This document shows positions 1 through 8,590 of a DNA stretch of 64,000 nt, piece by piece. The DNA lies in NCBI RefSeq assembly GCF_004168285.1, contig NZ_SEWF01000011.1:1-64000 (forward strand), in the 5' to 3' direction. The stretch is from Emticicia agri. GTDB taxonomy: Bacteria > Bacteroidota > Bacteroidia > Cytophagales > Spirosomataceae. Every line of letters starts with the position of its first letter. The stretch's first letter is position 1. Both the position numbers and the translations under genes were made by a program. The notes under the pieces were generated by a model. It made no database searches and was not told where the DNA came from. It worked only from the letters and a program-made list of their open reading frames with translations.

Positions 1-119
1 GTAAAACAGGACAATAAGTTTGAATTTTAGCAGATAGATTTACCATTTTCTGCAAGCATTTTTTTCTTTTCCAAAAAACTTCCGACCTTTGCCCCTTTGA
101 AACGCTAATTTTAGACTAA

Positions 120-1418
120 ATGAACATTTTGATTATTGGCTCTGGTGGTCGTGAGCACGCATTTGCCTGGAAGATTTCTCAATCTAAAAACTGTACGCAG
201 CTTTTTGTTGCACCGGGTAATGCAGGTACCGCAACATTAGCCACCAATTTACCGATTGCCGTAAGCGATTTTGCAGGAATTGCCCAAGCCGTAAAAGAGC
301 ATAGTATCGAAATGGTGATTGTTGGGCCGGAAGACCCGCTTGTAAAAGGCATTGTTGATTTTTTCAAAAAAGATAAAAGTCTTAAAAAAATAAAAATTGT
401 AGGGCCTGATGCGGCAGGTGCCCAATTAGAAGGCAGCAAAGATTTCTCCAAGAACTTTATGCAAAAATATGGTATTCCGACAGCGGCTTCTCAGACTTTC
501 ACAAAAGATACGCTTGCCGAAGGACTGGCCTATTTAGAAAAACAATCGTTACCCATTGTATTAAAAGCCGACGGTTTAGCCGCAGGTAAAGGGGTAATTA
601 TTGCCGAGAGCTTGAAAGAGGCCCAACAAAGCCTGCACGAAATGCTGGCCGAAGCCAAATTTGGTGATGCAAGCAGCAAAGTACTGATAGAGCAATACCT
701 GAGTGGCATTGAGTTATCGGTATTTGTGTTATCAGACGGTAAAAACTACAAAATTTTACCCGAAGCAAAAGATTACAAACGTATTGGCGAGGGTGATAAA
801 GGGCTTAATACCGGAGGTATGGGGGCTGTTTCTCCTGTACCATTTGCCGATGAAGCCTTTTTACAAAAAGTAGAAGAACGTGTAGTGAAACCTACTTTAA
901 CAGGCTTACAGGCCGAAGGAATCAAATATGTAGGTTTTATTTTCGTTGGACTAATGAATGTAAACGGAGAACCTTATGTGATTGAGTACAACGCACGTAT
1001 GGGAGACCCTGAAACGGAAGTAGTTTTACCAAGAATAAAAACTGATATGGTAAAACTGATGAAAGCAACCGCCGAAGGTAAACTTGATAAAATTAAACTT
1101 TCGCTGAGTCCGAAGGCAGCTATTGCAACCGTAGTGGTAGCAAAGGGGTATCCTGAAGATTACAGAAAAGGTGATTTGATGCAGATACCGGAAGCTGAAA
1201 AAGACACGATTATTTTTCATGCCGGCACAAAACCGGGTGATGACAATAGTGTATTAACTAATGGTGGACGAGTAATTGTATCTGTAGGTATGGCTCGCAC
1301 CTTAAATTCTGCCCGTCAGAAATCGCAACGATTAGCAAAAAATATTATATTTGACGGCAGATATTACAGAAAAGATATAGGCAAAGACCTTTTAAAGTTT
1401 TTGAAAGAAGAAGAGTAA
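120..1418 (+). CDS. purD: Phosphoribosylamine--glycine ligase
   Basis: PurD joins glycine to 5-phosphoribosylamine using ATP, the second step of cytoplasmic purine synthesis. The 432-residue product is full length for the family. It opens with the hallmark GSGGREHA at residues 7-14, part of the N-terminal nucleotide-fold domain. The ATP-grasp domain follows, with VLKADGLAAGKG near residue 147 and YNARMGDPETE near residue 290, the latter carrying metal and ATP ligands. The ATG at 120 leaves the N-terminal beta strand intact. It stands alone, with no other pur gene beside it. Nothing looks abnormal. Confidence 0.97.
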   Translation: MNILIIGSGGREHAFAWKISQSKNCTQLFVAPGNAGTATLATNLPIAVSDFAGIAQAVKEHSIEMVIVGPEDPLVKGIVDFFKKDKSLKKIKIVGPDAAGAQLEGSKDFSKNFMQKYGIPTAASQTFTKDTLAEGLAYLEKQSLPIVLKADGLAAGKGVIIAESLKEAQQSLHEMLAEAKFGDASSKVLIEQYLSGIELSVFVLSDGKNYKILPEAKDYKRIGEGDKGLNTGGMGAVSPVPFADEAFLQKVEERVVKPTLTGLQAEGIKYVGFIFVGLMNVNGEPYVIEYNARMGDPETEVVLPRIKTDMVKLMKATAEGKLDKIKLSLSPKAAIATVVVAKGYPEDYRKGDLMQIPEAEKDTIIFHAGTKPGDDNSVLTNGGRVIVSVGMARTLNSARQKSQRLAKNIIFDGRYYRKDIGKDLLKFLKEEE

Positions 1419-1711
1419 GAGATTTCAGACTTATTATATATAGATGATATTTGAATTGGGTTGTCCCTCAGCAATAACAATAGCACCTCTTAATGAGTTA
1501 AAGAAATAGTATTACTCTAAGCCTTTTGCCTGTATCTGTATAAATAAAAGATGTTTGTAAATGATGATTTGAATTAGTTTTTGATTAAGATAGGATTATT
1601 GATTGAGCAGATTTAATGCACTGCAACAAATAATTCACTAATTCGCAATTCGCTAATTCACCATTTACTTCCATCACTCTTAACCAACTATAAACTATAT
1701 ATACAGAGGAT

Positions 1712-3562
1712 ATGGGCTGTGGACAATGTTCATCAGGTGGCTGCGGTGCAGTAAAGGCCTTAGATAGAACCGAAAAATCGAATCATAAAACTGTGGCAGG
1801 TTGCTCATCGGGCGGCTGTTCGACAGGCGGATGTAATAAAATGAACGCTTACGATTGGCTTTCTAACATGGAAGTGCCAACAAGTATGCGTTACAATATG
1901 GTAGAAGTAAAGTTTAAAGGAGGTAGAAAAGAGTATTTCAGGAATACCAATAACCTTGAACTTTATACAGGCGACTTTGTGGTTTGCGAAATGCAGACAG
2001 GTTTCCATATTGGTAGTGTTTCTTTGCAGGGCGAGTTAGTTCGTTTGCAGATGATAAAAAAAGGCATTCAGGATGACGATACCATTAAAAAAATTTTACG
2101 GGTAACTCACGAGAAAGACCTTGAAAAGCATCAGCAAGCCATTGCCCGCGACTTACCTACCATGTATAGGGTACGTGAGATTTCGAAAGAATTAAAATTG
2201 CAGATGAAAGTATCTGATGTAGAGTTTCAGTCAGATAATACAAAAGCTACTTTCTACTACTCGGCAGATGATAGAGTTGACTTCCGTGAATTAATTAAAT
2301 TACTGGCGGCCGAATTTAAAATTCGGGTTGAAATGAAGCAAATCAGTCTTCGTCAGGAAGCTGCCCGTATAGGCGGTATAGGTTCTTGCGGCAGAGAATT
2401 ATGCTGCTCAACCTGGTTGACTGATTTCAGAGCCATTCCTACTTCTGCGGCTCGTTATCAGAATCTTTCTTTGAATCCTGCCAAGCTTTCAGGGCAATGC
2501 GGCCGTCTGAAATGCTGTCTTAACTACGAATTAGAGACGTATCTTGATGCCTTAAGTGATATTCCAACGGTTGAAAAACCCTTGAAAACCGAAAAAGGGA
2601 TTGCTATTCTACAGAAGACCGACATCTTCCGTCGTATTATGTGGTTCAGCTACAATAATGATATTAACTGGCATTCGTTGCCGATTCATAAAGTGGTTGA
2701 AATCATGAAAATGAATGAAAAAGGTATTATGCCTACTTCGCTCGATGATTTGAATCTGCTTGATACTACTGTTTCCGATAAAAACACGCCAAGAAATTCA
2801 GATTTAGATCGTCTGGATAAAAAATATACCGATAAAGGTAAAAAGCCTCAACAGTTTTCAAATAAAGAGCAGAAATCAGAGGCAAAAAACCAGAATAATA
2901 ATCCGAAGCCTGCTAATGCTGTTCAGAATAACCAAAACAGTCAAAACGCTAATCAGAAGCAGGCAAATCAGGGACAGAATAAAAACAATCAGCAACAAGC
3001 TAAACAACAAAGCAATAATCAGGGAGGTAACCCTAACAAACAGCAGAATAATAACCCAAATAATCAGGTTAAACCTCAACAGAACAATCAAGGGGGGAAT
3101 CCGAACAAACAGCAGCAGAACAACCCGAATAATCAAGGCGGAAACCAAAATACCCAGAAGGTAAATCAACCGAATCAGGGAGGGAATCCGAATAACCAAG
3201 GAAATAACCAGAAGGGGAATCAACCGAATCCAGGAGGAAACCCCAATAATCAGGCGAATAACCAGAAAGGAAATCAACCGAATCAGGGCGGTAATCAGAA
3301 GGGTAATCAGAATAAGCAACAGAATAACCCGAATAATCAGGGGAATGGTGGGAATAAGCCTCAACAGAATAATCAGGGCGGTAATCCGAATAAACAGCAG
3401 AATAATCCGAGTAATCAGGGTAACGGTGGGAATAAGCCTCAACAAAATAATCAGGGCAATAATCCCAATAAACAACAAAACCAGGGAGGAAATAAGCCAA
3501 GTCAGCCAAAGAATAACCCTCAGAATAACAATAAAAACAATGAATCAAATCAGCCCGGCTGA
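1712..3562 (+). CDS. PSP1-domain protein (RicT/YaaT-like) with long Asn/Gln-rich tail
   Basis: The N-terminal ~50 residues are rich in Cys-Gly motifs (CGQCSSGGCG, CSSGGCSTGGC). The PSP1 domain covers roughly residues 60-340 and has the conserved cysteine blocks GSCGRELCCSTW and GQCGRLKCCLNYE. In Bacillus the relative RicT (YaaT) works in an Fe-S cluster-bearing complex that affects RNA processing; a similar role here is inference. From about residue 372 to 616 the protein is almost only Asn, Gln, Gly, Lys and Pro in loose repeats such as NNQGGNPNKQQ, predicted disordered. The core is normal for Bacteroidota homologues but the tail is unusually long. It lies 30 bp before gldH, a typical neighbour in gliding bacteria. 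The ATG follows an AGAGGA-like purine stretch. Confidence 0.9.
   Translation: MGCGQCSSGGCGAVKALDRTEKSNHKTVAGCSSGGCSTGGCNKMNAYDWLSNMEVPTSMRYNMVEVKFKGGRKEYFRNTNNLELYTGDFVVCEMQTGFHIGSVSLQGELVRLQMIKKGIQDDDTIKKILRVTHEKDLEKHQQAIARDLPTMYRVREISKELKLQMKVSDVEFQSDNTKATFYYSADDRVDFRELIKLLAAEFKIRVEMKQISLRQEAARIGGIGSCGRELCCSTWLTDFRAIPTSAARYQNLSLNPAKLSGQCGRLKCCLNYELETYLDALSDIPTVEKPLKTEKGIAILQKTDIFRRIMWFSYNNDINWHSLPIHKVVEIMKMNEKGIMPTSLDDLNLLDTTVSDKNTPRNSDLDRLDKKYTDKGKKPQQFSNKEQKSEAKNQNNNPKPANAVQNNQNSQNANQKQANQGQNKNNQQQAKQQSNNQGGNPNKQQNNNPNNQVKPQQNNQGGNPNKQQQNNPNNQGGNQNTQKVNQPNQGGNPNNQGNNQKGNQPNPGGNPNNQANNQKGNQPNQGGNQKGNQNKQQNNPNNQGNGGNKPQQNNQGGNPNKQQNNPSNQGNGGNKPQQNNQGNNPNKQQNQGGNKPSQPKNNPQNNNKNNESNQPG
2870..3559 (+). 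repeat. Low-complexity imperfect repeats coding an N/Q/G/K/P tail
   Basis: About 690 bases inside the PSP1 gene are built from degenerate AAT/CAG/GGN/CCG codon repeats. They encode variants of NNQGGNPNKQQNNPNNQG. The composition opens spurious long frames on the other strand. Copy number is expected to vary between strains, but that is inference. Confidence 0.9.
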
Positions 3563-3592
3563 TAAGTTTGAATTTGAAAATATATTTGCTTA

Positions 3593-4072
3593 ATGAAAAA
3601 ACTTATTTCAGGCATCTTTCTTTGTTTCACTGTGCTGGCTTGCGATAGCAATGCTATTTACAAGTCGTTTATAGACTTTAAAGATACCAACTGGTATGTC
3701 AAAGATGTTCCGGCTTTTACATTTGAGGTAAAAGACGAAACTATTCCTTATGACATTTACCTGTTAGTCAGAAATGCCTCGCAATACCCTTATAATAATC
3801 TGTATGTTACCCGTTACATTTACGGACCTGATAATAAACTAATCAATAAAGAACTGAAGCAGATTATTTTATTTGAACCCAAAACAGGAAAACCCTTAGG
3901 CAAAGGCTTAGGAGATATATGGGATAGCAAGGTACTTTCGAGCCGTGGATATAAATTCCCTAAAAAAGGAAAATATACCATAAAGCTACAACAATATATG
4001 CGGCAAGACCCTCTACCTTTCATTATGTCGATTGGTTTAAGCGTTGAAAAACCTTTGCCACCGAAACAATAA
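3593..4072 (+). CDS. gldH: Gliding motility lipoprotein GldH
   Basis: GldH is a lipoprotein required for gliding motility in flavobacteria and associated with type IX secretion function. The 159-residue product starts with a lipoprotein signal (MKKLISGIFLCFTVLACDSN) with the modified Cys at 17. The body has family features: 'NTNWYVKDVPAFTFEV'-type text near residue 30, a beta-rich middle, and GLGDIWDSKVL near residue 105. It lies 30 bp downstream of the PSP1 gene and may be co-transcribed with it. A TATATTTG box sits immediately upstream (3581-3588). A 15-bp inverted repeat follows the gene. The family call is from recognised sequence pattern. Confidence 0.9.
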   Translation: MKKLISGIFLCFTVLACDSNAIYKSFIDFKDTNWYVKDVPAFTFEVKDETIPYDIYLLVRNASQYPYNNLYVTRYIYGPDNKLINKELKQIILFEPKTGKPLGKGLGDIWDSKVLSSRGYKFPKKGKYTIKLQQYMRQDPLPFIMSIGLSVEKPLPPKQ

Positions 4073-4090
4073 GGCCAAAATCCGGGTTAT

Positions 4091-4140
4091 TTAAGAGTAT
4101 ATTCAAGAAACTGTGTGAGCTAATCTGAATATACTCTTAA
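4091..4140. terminator. Perfect 15-bp inverted repeat after gldH
   Basis: Arms at 4091-4105 and 4126-4140 (TTAAGAGTATATTCA and its complement) are perfectly matched around a 20-base spacer. The stem is AT-rich and no T-run follows, so it is either a weak terminator or an operator in front of the LON-domain gene. Confidence 0.55.
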
Positions 4141-4172
4141 ATGTATACTATACATACCAAACCTGGATTTCT

Positions 4173-4802
4173 ATGAGTTTTTTACCTCTTTTTCCGCTGA
4201 ATCTGGTAGTCTTTCCTCATGAAGATCTGAATCTCCATATCTTTGAGCCTCGTTACAAAGAACTTATTAATGAGTGCCTTGATAATCAGACAACTTTTGG
4301 TATTCCTACCTTTGTAAACAATAAACTGGCAGGCTATGGAACAGAGGTACACATTACTCAGCTTTCTAAGCGGTATGGTGATGGCCGGATGGATATAAAG
4401 ACCAAAGGATTAAGGATTTTCAGAATTACAGACTTTCAGAACCCGATAGATAACAAACTCTATGCAGGGGGTGAGGTAGAATTTATTGACAATGACGATT
4501 TGAATGAGGCAGTAAATCCGTTTTTGTTGAGCCTTATTGACAGGCTTTATGTATTGTTGAAAATAAAAGTAGATTATAACAAACCCGATTACCAGCCTTT
4601 TAGTTATCGGGTAGCTCATAAAATTGGTCTTTCAGTCAATGAAGAATATGAATTATTGACTGTAGCTTCTGAAATACAACGCCAGAAAATCCTGATTGCT
4701 CATCTGGAGCGAATCCTGCCTATTGTTTCAGAAGTAGAACGCACCAAAGACCGTATTGCTATGAATGGTCATTTCAAGGAGTTCGACGCCTTAAATTTTT
4801 AA
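4173..4802 (+). CDS. LON substrate-binding (N-terminal) domain protein
   Basis: The 209-residue protein matches the stand-alone LON N-terminal domain family. It starts with LPLFPLNLVVFPHEDLNLHI and has HIFEPRYKELI, the usual opening of Lon N-domains. No ATPase or protease domain follows, so it is not a Lon protease. Such proteins probably bind peptides or protein substrates in the cytoplasm, but the function in Bacteroidota is not known. It runs 27 bp ahead of hemB on the same strand. Length is normal. Confidence 0.9.
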   Translation: MSFLPLFPLNLVVFPHEDLNLHIFEPRYKELINECLDNQTTFGIPTFVNNKLAGYGTEVHITQLSKRYGDGRMDIKTKGLRIFRITDFQNPIDNKLYAGGEVEFIDNDDLNEAVNPFLLSLIDRLYVLLKIKVDYNKPDYQPFSYRVAHKIGLSVNEEYELLTVASEIQRQKILIAHLERILPIVSEVERTKDRIAMNGHFKEFDALNF

Positions 4803-4829
4803 CAGAAGTACAATTTTACTACATAAATC

Positions 4830-5801
4830 ATGCTTATTCACCGCCCACGAAGAAACCGCAAAAGTGCTGCTATCAGAGATTTAGTACAGGAAACCACACT
4901 TTCGGTCAATGACTTTATCTTTCCGATGTTTGTGATGGAAGGCACCCACATCAGAAGTGAAATTAAATCAATGCCTAATATCTATCGTTTTTCTTTAGAT
5001 ACCCTTTTAGAAGAACTCAAAGAAGTAACCGACTTAGGTATTAAATCTATCTGCTTATTCCCGAATTATCCTGAATCAAAAAAGGATAAATATGCCACTG
5101 AAAGCTATAAATCAGGTACACTTTACCTGAAAGCACTCAGCGAAATTAAAAATAAATTCCCCGATTTAGCCCTGATGACCGATATTGCCTTAGACCCTTA
5201 TAGCAGCGACGGGCATGATGGGATTGTAGAAAACGGGAAAATTCTGAATGATGAAACCCTTGATGTATTGGGCAAAATGGCCTTAGCACAAGCCCGTGCC
5301 GGAGCAGACATCTTAGGGCCGTCAGATATGATGGATGGACGTGTTGGTTATATTCGTGAATTATTAGATGATGAAGGCTTTAGCGAAATAAGCATCATGT
5401 CTTATTCGGCTAAATACGCCAGCGCCTTCTATGGCCCCTTCCGTGATGCATTAGATTCCGCTCCTAAATTTGGCGATAAAAAAACTTATCAGATGAATCC
5501 TGCGAATGTAAAAGAGGCTTTGATAGAAGGGCAATTAGACATGGAAGAAGGGGCAGATTTCCTGATGGTAAAACCGGCATTTTCATACCTCGATGTTATC
5601 AAAACTTTGTCTGATAATTTTCCACTGCCCATAGCTGCCTACAACGTTTCGGGTGAATATGCTATGATTAAAGCGGCCTCTCAGAACGGCTGGATTGACG
5701 GACAAAAAGCTATGTACGAGTTATTGCTAAGTATCAAACGGGCAGGTGCTAAAGTGATATTAAGCTATTTTGCCAAGGAATTTGCGCAATTAAAGGCGTA
5801 A
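4830..5801 (+). CDS. hemB: Porphobilinogen synthase (delta-aminolevulinate dehydratase)
   Basis: HemB condenses two 5-aminolevulinate molecules to porphobilinogen in heme synthesis. The 323-residue protein is full length. Active-site lysines lie in SYSAKYASAFYGPF (about residue 198) and DFLMVKPAFSYLD (about 250). Where zinc enzymes have a Cys triad, this one has LDPYSSDGHDG near residue 130, so it belongs to the class without the zinc cysteines and is predicted to use magnesium. It is close to the upstream LON-domain gene and is followed by a strong hairpin terminator. Confidence 0.97.
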   Translation: MLIHRPRRNRKSAAIRDLVQETTLSVNDFIFPMFVMEGTHIRSEIKSMPNIYRFSLDTLLEELKEVTDLGIKSICLFPNYPESKKDKYATESYKSGTLYLKALSEIKNKFPDLALMTDIALDPYSSDGHDGIVENGKILNDETLDVLGKMALAQARAGADILGPSDMMDGRVGYIRELLDDEGFSEISIMSYSAKYASAFYGPFRDALDSAPKFGDKKTYQMNPANVKEALIEGQLDMEEGADFLMVKPAFSYLDVIKTLSDNFPLPIAAYNVSGEYAMIKAASQNGWIDGQKAMYELLLSIKRAGAKVILSYFAKEFAQLKA

Positions 5802-5834
5802 AACTATTGGCACTTTAGACATTTATATTTCTCG

Positions 5835-5896
5835 GTAGGGGAACTCCATTCGGGGGTCAAAATTTGACCCCCGAATGGAGTTCCCCTACATTTTTT
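5835..5896. terminator. Bidirectional hairpin terminator between hemB and folA
   Basis: Arms of 27 bp (5835-5861 and 5863-5889) are perfectly complementary around one central base. A run of six T follows at 5891-5896. It separates the convergent hemB and folA genes. The arm is far longer than a terminator needs and reads like an inserted GC-rich repeat. Confidence 0.9.
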
Positions 5897-5897
5897 A

Positions 5898-6392
5898 TTA
5901 TCTCCTCACCAACTCCACAATATCAAAATCGTGGTCATTCTTCTCATTTTTCTGGTATGATTTGCGAGAAATCTCTTTCCATTCATCTTCACCCAGTTTC
6001 GGAAAAAATGTATCACCGTTTATATTTACCTTTACTTCTGTCAGATAAATTTTATCTGTGATAGCTAAAGATTGTTCATAGATATTTCCGCCACCAATAA
6101 TAAAAATCTCTTCCTTTCCTTTTACTTCTTTAGCTATTTCAATGGCTTTTTCAATAGAATCAGCTATTAATACAGATGCATCATCAGAAATTTTCTCCTG
6201 TCTTGTAATCACAATATTGATTCGGTTAGGCAAAGGCTTACCAATCGACTCAAAAGTTTTTCTACCCATGAGTACCGCATGGTTGCTTGTCAAAGCCTTA
6301 AACTGCTTCAAATCGTCCGAAAGTCTCCATAGTAATCGGTTGTCTTTTCCAATGGCACCATTTTCAGCTACTGCTACTATTATCGAAATCAT
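5898..6392 (-). CDS. folA: Dihydrofolate reductase
   Basis: DHFR reduces dihydrofolate to tetrahydrofolate with NADPH. The 164-residue product has the normal size and order of motifs: MISIIVAVAENGAIGKDN at the N-terminus, LLWRLSDDLKQFK with the catalytic acidic residue, LMGRKTFESIG in the NADPH site, and IIGGGNIYEQ near residue 98. It is convergent with hemB. No thyA is adjacent in the window. Start ATG at 6392 is the only sensible one. Confidence 0.97.
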   Translation of the reverse strand: MISIIVAVAENGAIGKDNRLLWRLSDDLKQFKALTSNHAVLMGRKTFESIGKPLPNRINIVITRQEKISDDASVLIADSIEKAIEIAKEVKGKEEIFIIGGGNIYEQSLAITDKIYLTEVKVNINGDTFFPKLGEDEWKEISRKSYQKNEKNDHDFDIVELVRR

Positions 6393-6530
6393 TTTCCTGT
6401 TTTTTATGGCCGCAATTTAGCGTTTTTAATAGGCTTTTACAGCATTTTTTGGCATCTTTGCCAAAATTTAGTCTCAAAGATTATTCAGATAACCCATAGA
6501 GTTCATCTGATTTTTTTTCTCAACCATTGA

Positions 6531-7238
6531 ATGAAAAATATTGACGTTTGCCTGACACCCGATTTATTACATCTCCATAGTATCGACAATTCAATAGTTA
6601 TTATAGCAGATATTTTCCGTGCTACTTCGTGTATGATTACAGGTTTTGCTTATGGCGTAAAAAGCATTATTCCTGTTGAGACAGTAGAAGAATGTAAGAA
6701 ACTTCAGGAAATGGGCTATATTGCTGCTGCTGAAAGAAATGCCAGAAAAGTAGAAGGCTTTGAATTAGACAACTCACCATTCAGCTATATGAGCGAAAGC
6801 TTGATTGGTGAAAAAATTGCCATGACTACTACCAATGGTACTTATTCTATTGCCAAAGCAAAGGCCTCAGCGGTAAAAGTTCTGGCAGGTGCATTTTTAA
6901 ACCTGAATGCCATCGTAAATTACCTGAAAACACAACCTTATGATGTGTTGGTACTATGTGCAGGCTGGAAAGGACGTGTAAACATTGAAGACACCTTATT
7001 TGCAGGAGCATTAATAGAAGCATTGGAAGATGAATATTTCGTACCGGAAGATAGCGCCATTATGTCGCTACGCCTTTATAAACAAGCCAAAGACGATTTA
7101 ATTGGTTATCTGGCTAATTCGTCGCACATTCGTCGCCTGCAAAACTTAGGTATCCACAAAGATATTGCCTATTGCTTACAAAAAGACTTATACGACGTAG
7201 TACCCATTCTACGTGGCAACGAATTAGTAAATTTATAG
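6531..7238 (+). CDS. 2-phosphosulfolactate phosphatase family protein (ComB-like)
   Basis: The 235-residue protein resembles ComB, which removes phosphate from 2-phosphosulfolactate during coenzyme M synthesis in archaea. Family features include IIADIFRATSCM near residue 24, a NSPFSY segment near residue 82, TTTNGT near 100 and VLCAGWKGR near 142. ComB homologues occur in bacteria that make no coenzyme M, so the substrate here is uncertain. Sulfonolipid or other sulfolactate chemistry is one possibility but nothing nearby supports it. A dipeptide epimerase gene follows on the same strand after 90 bp. Confidence 0.85.
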   Translation: MKNIDVCLTPDLLHLHSIDNSIVIIADIFRATSCMITGFAYGVKSIIPVETVEECKKLQEMGYIAAAERNARKVEGFELDNSPFSYMSESLIGEKIAMTTTNGTYSIAKAKASAVKVLAGAFLNLNAIVNYLKTQPYDVLVLCAGWKGRVNIEDTLFAGALIEALEDEYFVPEDSAIMSLRLYKQAKDDLIGYLANSSHIRRLQNLGIHKDIAYCLQKDLYDVVPILRGNELVNL

Positions 7239-7274
7239 ATTTGATTGAAATGAATGAAGATTTAAATACTACGT

Positions 7275-7310
7275 TAATCACTCAATCACACATTCACTCA
7301 ATCACTAATT
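7275..7310 (+). repeat. Dispersed periodic intergenic word, copy 1
   Basis: An intergenic run of TCACTCAA-like units between the comB-like and epimerase genes. A 32-base core differs at only one position from a copy at 32761-32792. It looks like a genome-wide simple intergenic repeat. Confidence 0.7.
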
Positions 7311-7328
7311 TCTTTAAAACACTCATCA

Positions 7329-8336
7329 ATGAAACTAAAATTTCATATCCTGAAGCTGCAAATGCGGCACACTTTTACCATTGCACATGGCTCACGTGAC
7401 GATATTGATGCGTTTATTGTAGAGCTACAAGACGGTGAGCACAGCGGCTATGGCGAAGCTACGCCTATCCCCTACTATGGTGTAACAGCCGAGGGAATGA
7501 GAGATAAGTTAGCCGAATACCAGTCAATCATTGAAAACTACGACCTGCAAAACCCTGAAGATTTCTGGGCTTTAATGTATCCATATCTGAAAGAGAATCC
7601 TTTTGCCCATTGTGCCTTAGATATGGCCGCATGGGACTTATGGGGCAAGAAACAGGGACAACCCTTATATAAGCTATGGGGTCTTTCCATAGACAAAATT
7701 CCTTATTCTAATTATACCATCGGTATTGATACCATCGAAAAAATGGTATCGAAAATGCAGGAATTTGATTTTCCTATCTATAAAATTAAATTAGGTACCG
7801 ACCACGATGTAGAGATTGTTAAGGAATTGCGTAAACATACAGATGCGCTTTTCAGAGTAGATGCCAATTGTGCCTGGGGTGTAGAAGAAACCATTAAAAA
7901 CTCAATTGAATTCAGCAAACTAAATGTAGAGTTTATTGAGCAACCGATGGAAAAAGGTGCTTATGCCCAGATGGAAGAGGTAATGAAACACTCGGTACTG
8001 CCTCTGATAGCCGATGAAAGTTGTATTATTGAAGAAGATGTAAAAAAATGTTTCGGAAGATTCCACGGCGTAAATGTGAAGTTAGCGAAATGTGGAGGTT
8101 TGACTCCTGCCCGCAGAATGATTGTCGAAGCAAGAACCCTGGGCATGAAAGTGATGTGCGGTTGTATGACCGAAACAAGCATTGGTATTTCGGCCATCGG
8201 GCAATTATTGCCGTTATTAGATTATGTAGATATGGACGGTTCTATTCTTATCTCTAACGACCCTGCTACCGGAGTTTATTTAGACAAAGGCAAACCCATC
8301 TTTCCGAATGTGAATGGTACCGGGGCTTTGTTGTAA
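7329..8336 (+). CDS. Dipeptide epimerase (L-Ala-D/L-Glu epimerase-like, enolase superfamily)
   Basis: A 335-residue member of the mandelate racemase/muconate-lactonizing branch of the enolase superfamily. The YKIKLG motif near residue 154 supplies the KxK catalytic lysine. The metal ligands lie in RVDANCAW (about 177), EQP (about 206) and ADES (about 231), and KLAKCGG near 256 holds the second catalytic lysine. This subgroup commonly epimerises dipeptides from murein peptides, which would fit peptidoglycan recycling, but the exact dipeptide cannot be read from sequence. It is followed by a terminator. Confidence 0.88.
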   Translation: MKLKFHILKLQMRHTFTIAHGSRDDIDAFIVELQDGEHSGYGEATPIPYYGVTAEGMRDKLAEYQSIIENYDLQNPEDFWALMYPYLKENPFAHCALDMAAWDLWGKKQGQPLYKLWGLSIDKIPYSNYTIGIDTIEKMVSKMQEFDFPIYKIKLGTDHDVEIVKELRKHTDALFRVDANCAWGVEETIKNSIEFSKLNVEFIEQPMEKGAYAQMEEVMKHSVLPLIADESCIIEEDVKKCFGRFHGVNVKLAKCGGLTPARRMIVEARTLGMKVMCGCMTETSIGISAIGQLLPLLDYVDMDGSILISNDPATGVYLDKGKPIFPNVNGTGALL

Positions 8337-8359
8337 TAAGGCTTTGGCATAAATAGAGA

Positions 8360-8392
8360 AGGTGCTCTGAAAGATTCCAGTGCACCTTTTTT
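8360..8392 (+). terminator. Rho-independent terminator after the epimerase gene
   Basis: Stem AGGTGC...GCACCT (8360-8365 with 8382-8387), extended by three more pairs beyond one mismatch, and followed by six T. It closes the plus-strand comB-like/epimerase unit. Confidence 0.85.
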
Positions 8393-8410
8393 ATTGAACT
8401 CTTCGAGTAA

Positions 8411-8492
8411 CAGCGACTGAAGTCGCCGTCTAAGAAAACAAAGGAATAATTTTAATTGTGATGCGGACCGGGCGTCGGTCGCTTAAGTCCGC
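8411..8492. repeat. GC-rich dispersed repeat fragments
   Basis: This gene-free stretch has a small GCGAC/GTCGC hairpin, the word GTCGCCGTCTAAGAAAA and a GCGGAC...GTCCGC palindrome. Bases 8466-8483 are identical to 55978-55995. A related GTCG..(A/G)TCTAAGAAAA word recurs near 13885. No coding capacity was seen. Confidence 0.6.
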
Positions 8493-8590
8493 TTATGTAT
8501 GATGACATTACCCGCACGGCGTCCACTTTGTTACATTAGTCCCCGAATTTATTCAGGAAAAATTTGGTATTACAATGCCCGATAAATTCA

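Noticed and set aside
2876-3548. Long frames on the minus strand and other frames within the PSP1 tail
   Set aside because: They are produced by the AAT/CAG-rich repeats; the encoded Ile/Leu/Arg or Tyr/Ser/Asp strings have no natural protein character and the plus-strand frame is the continuation of a conserved gene.
5864-6061. Plus-strand frame over the folA end
   Set aside because: It starts inside the hairpin and lies antisense to folA, which has all DHFR motifs.
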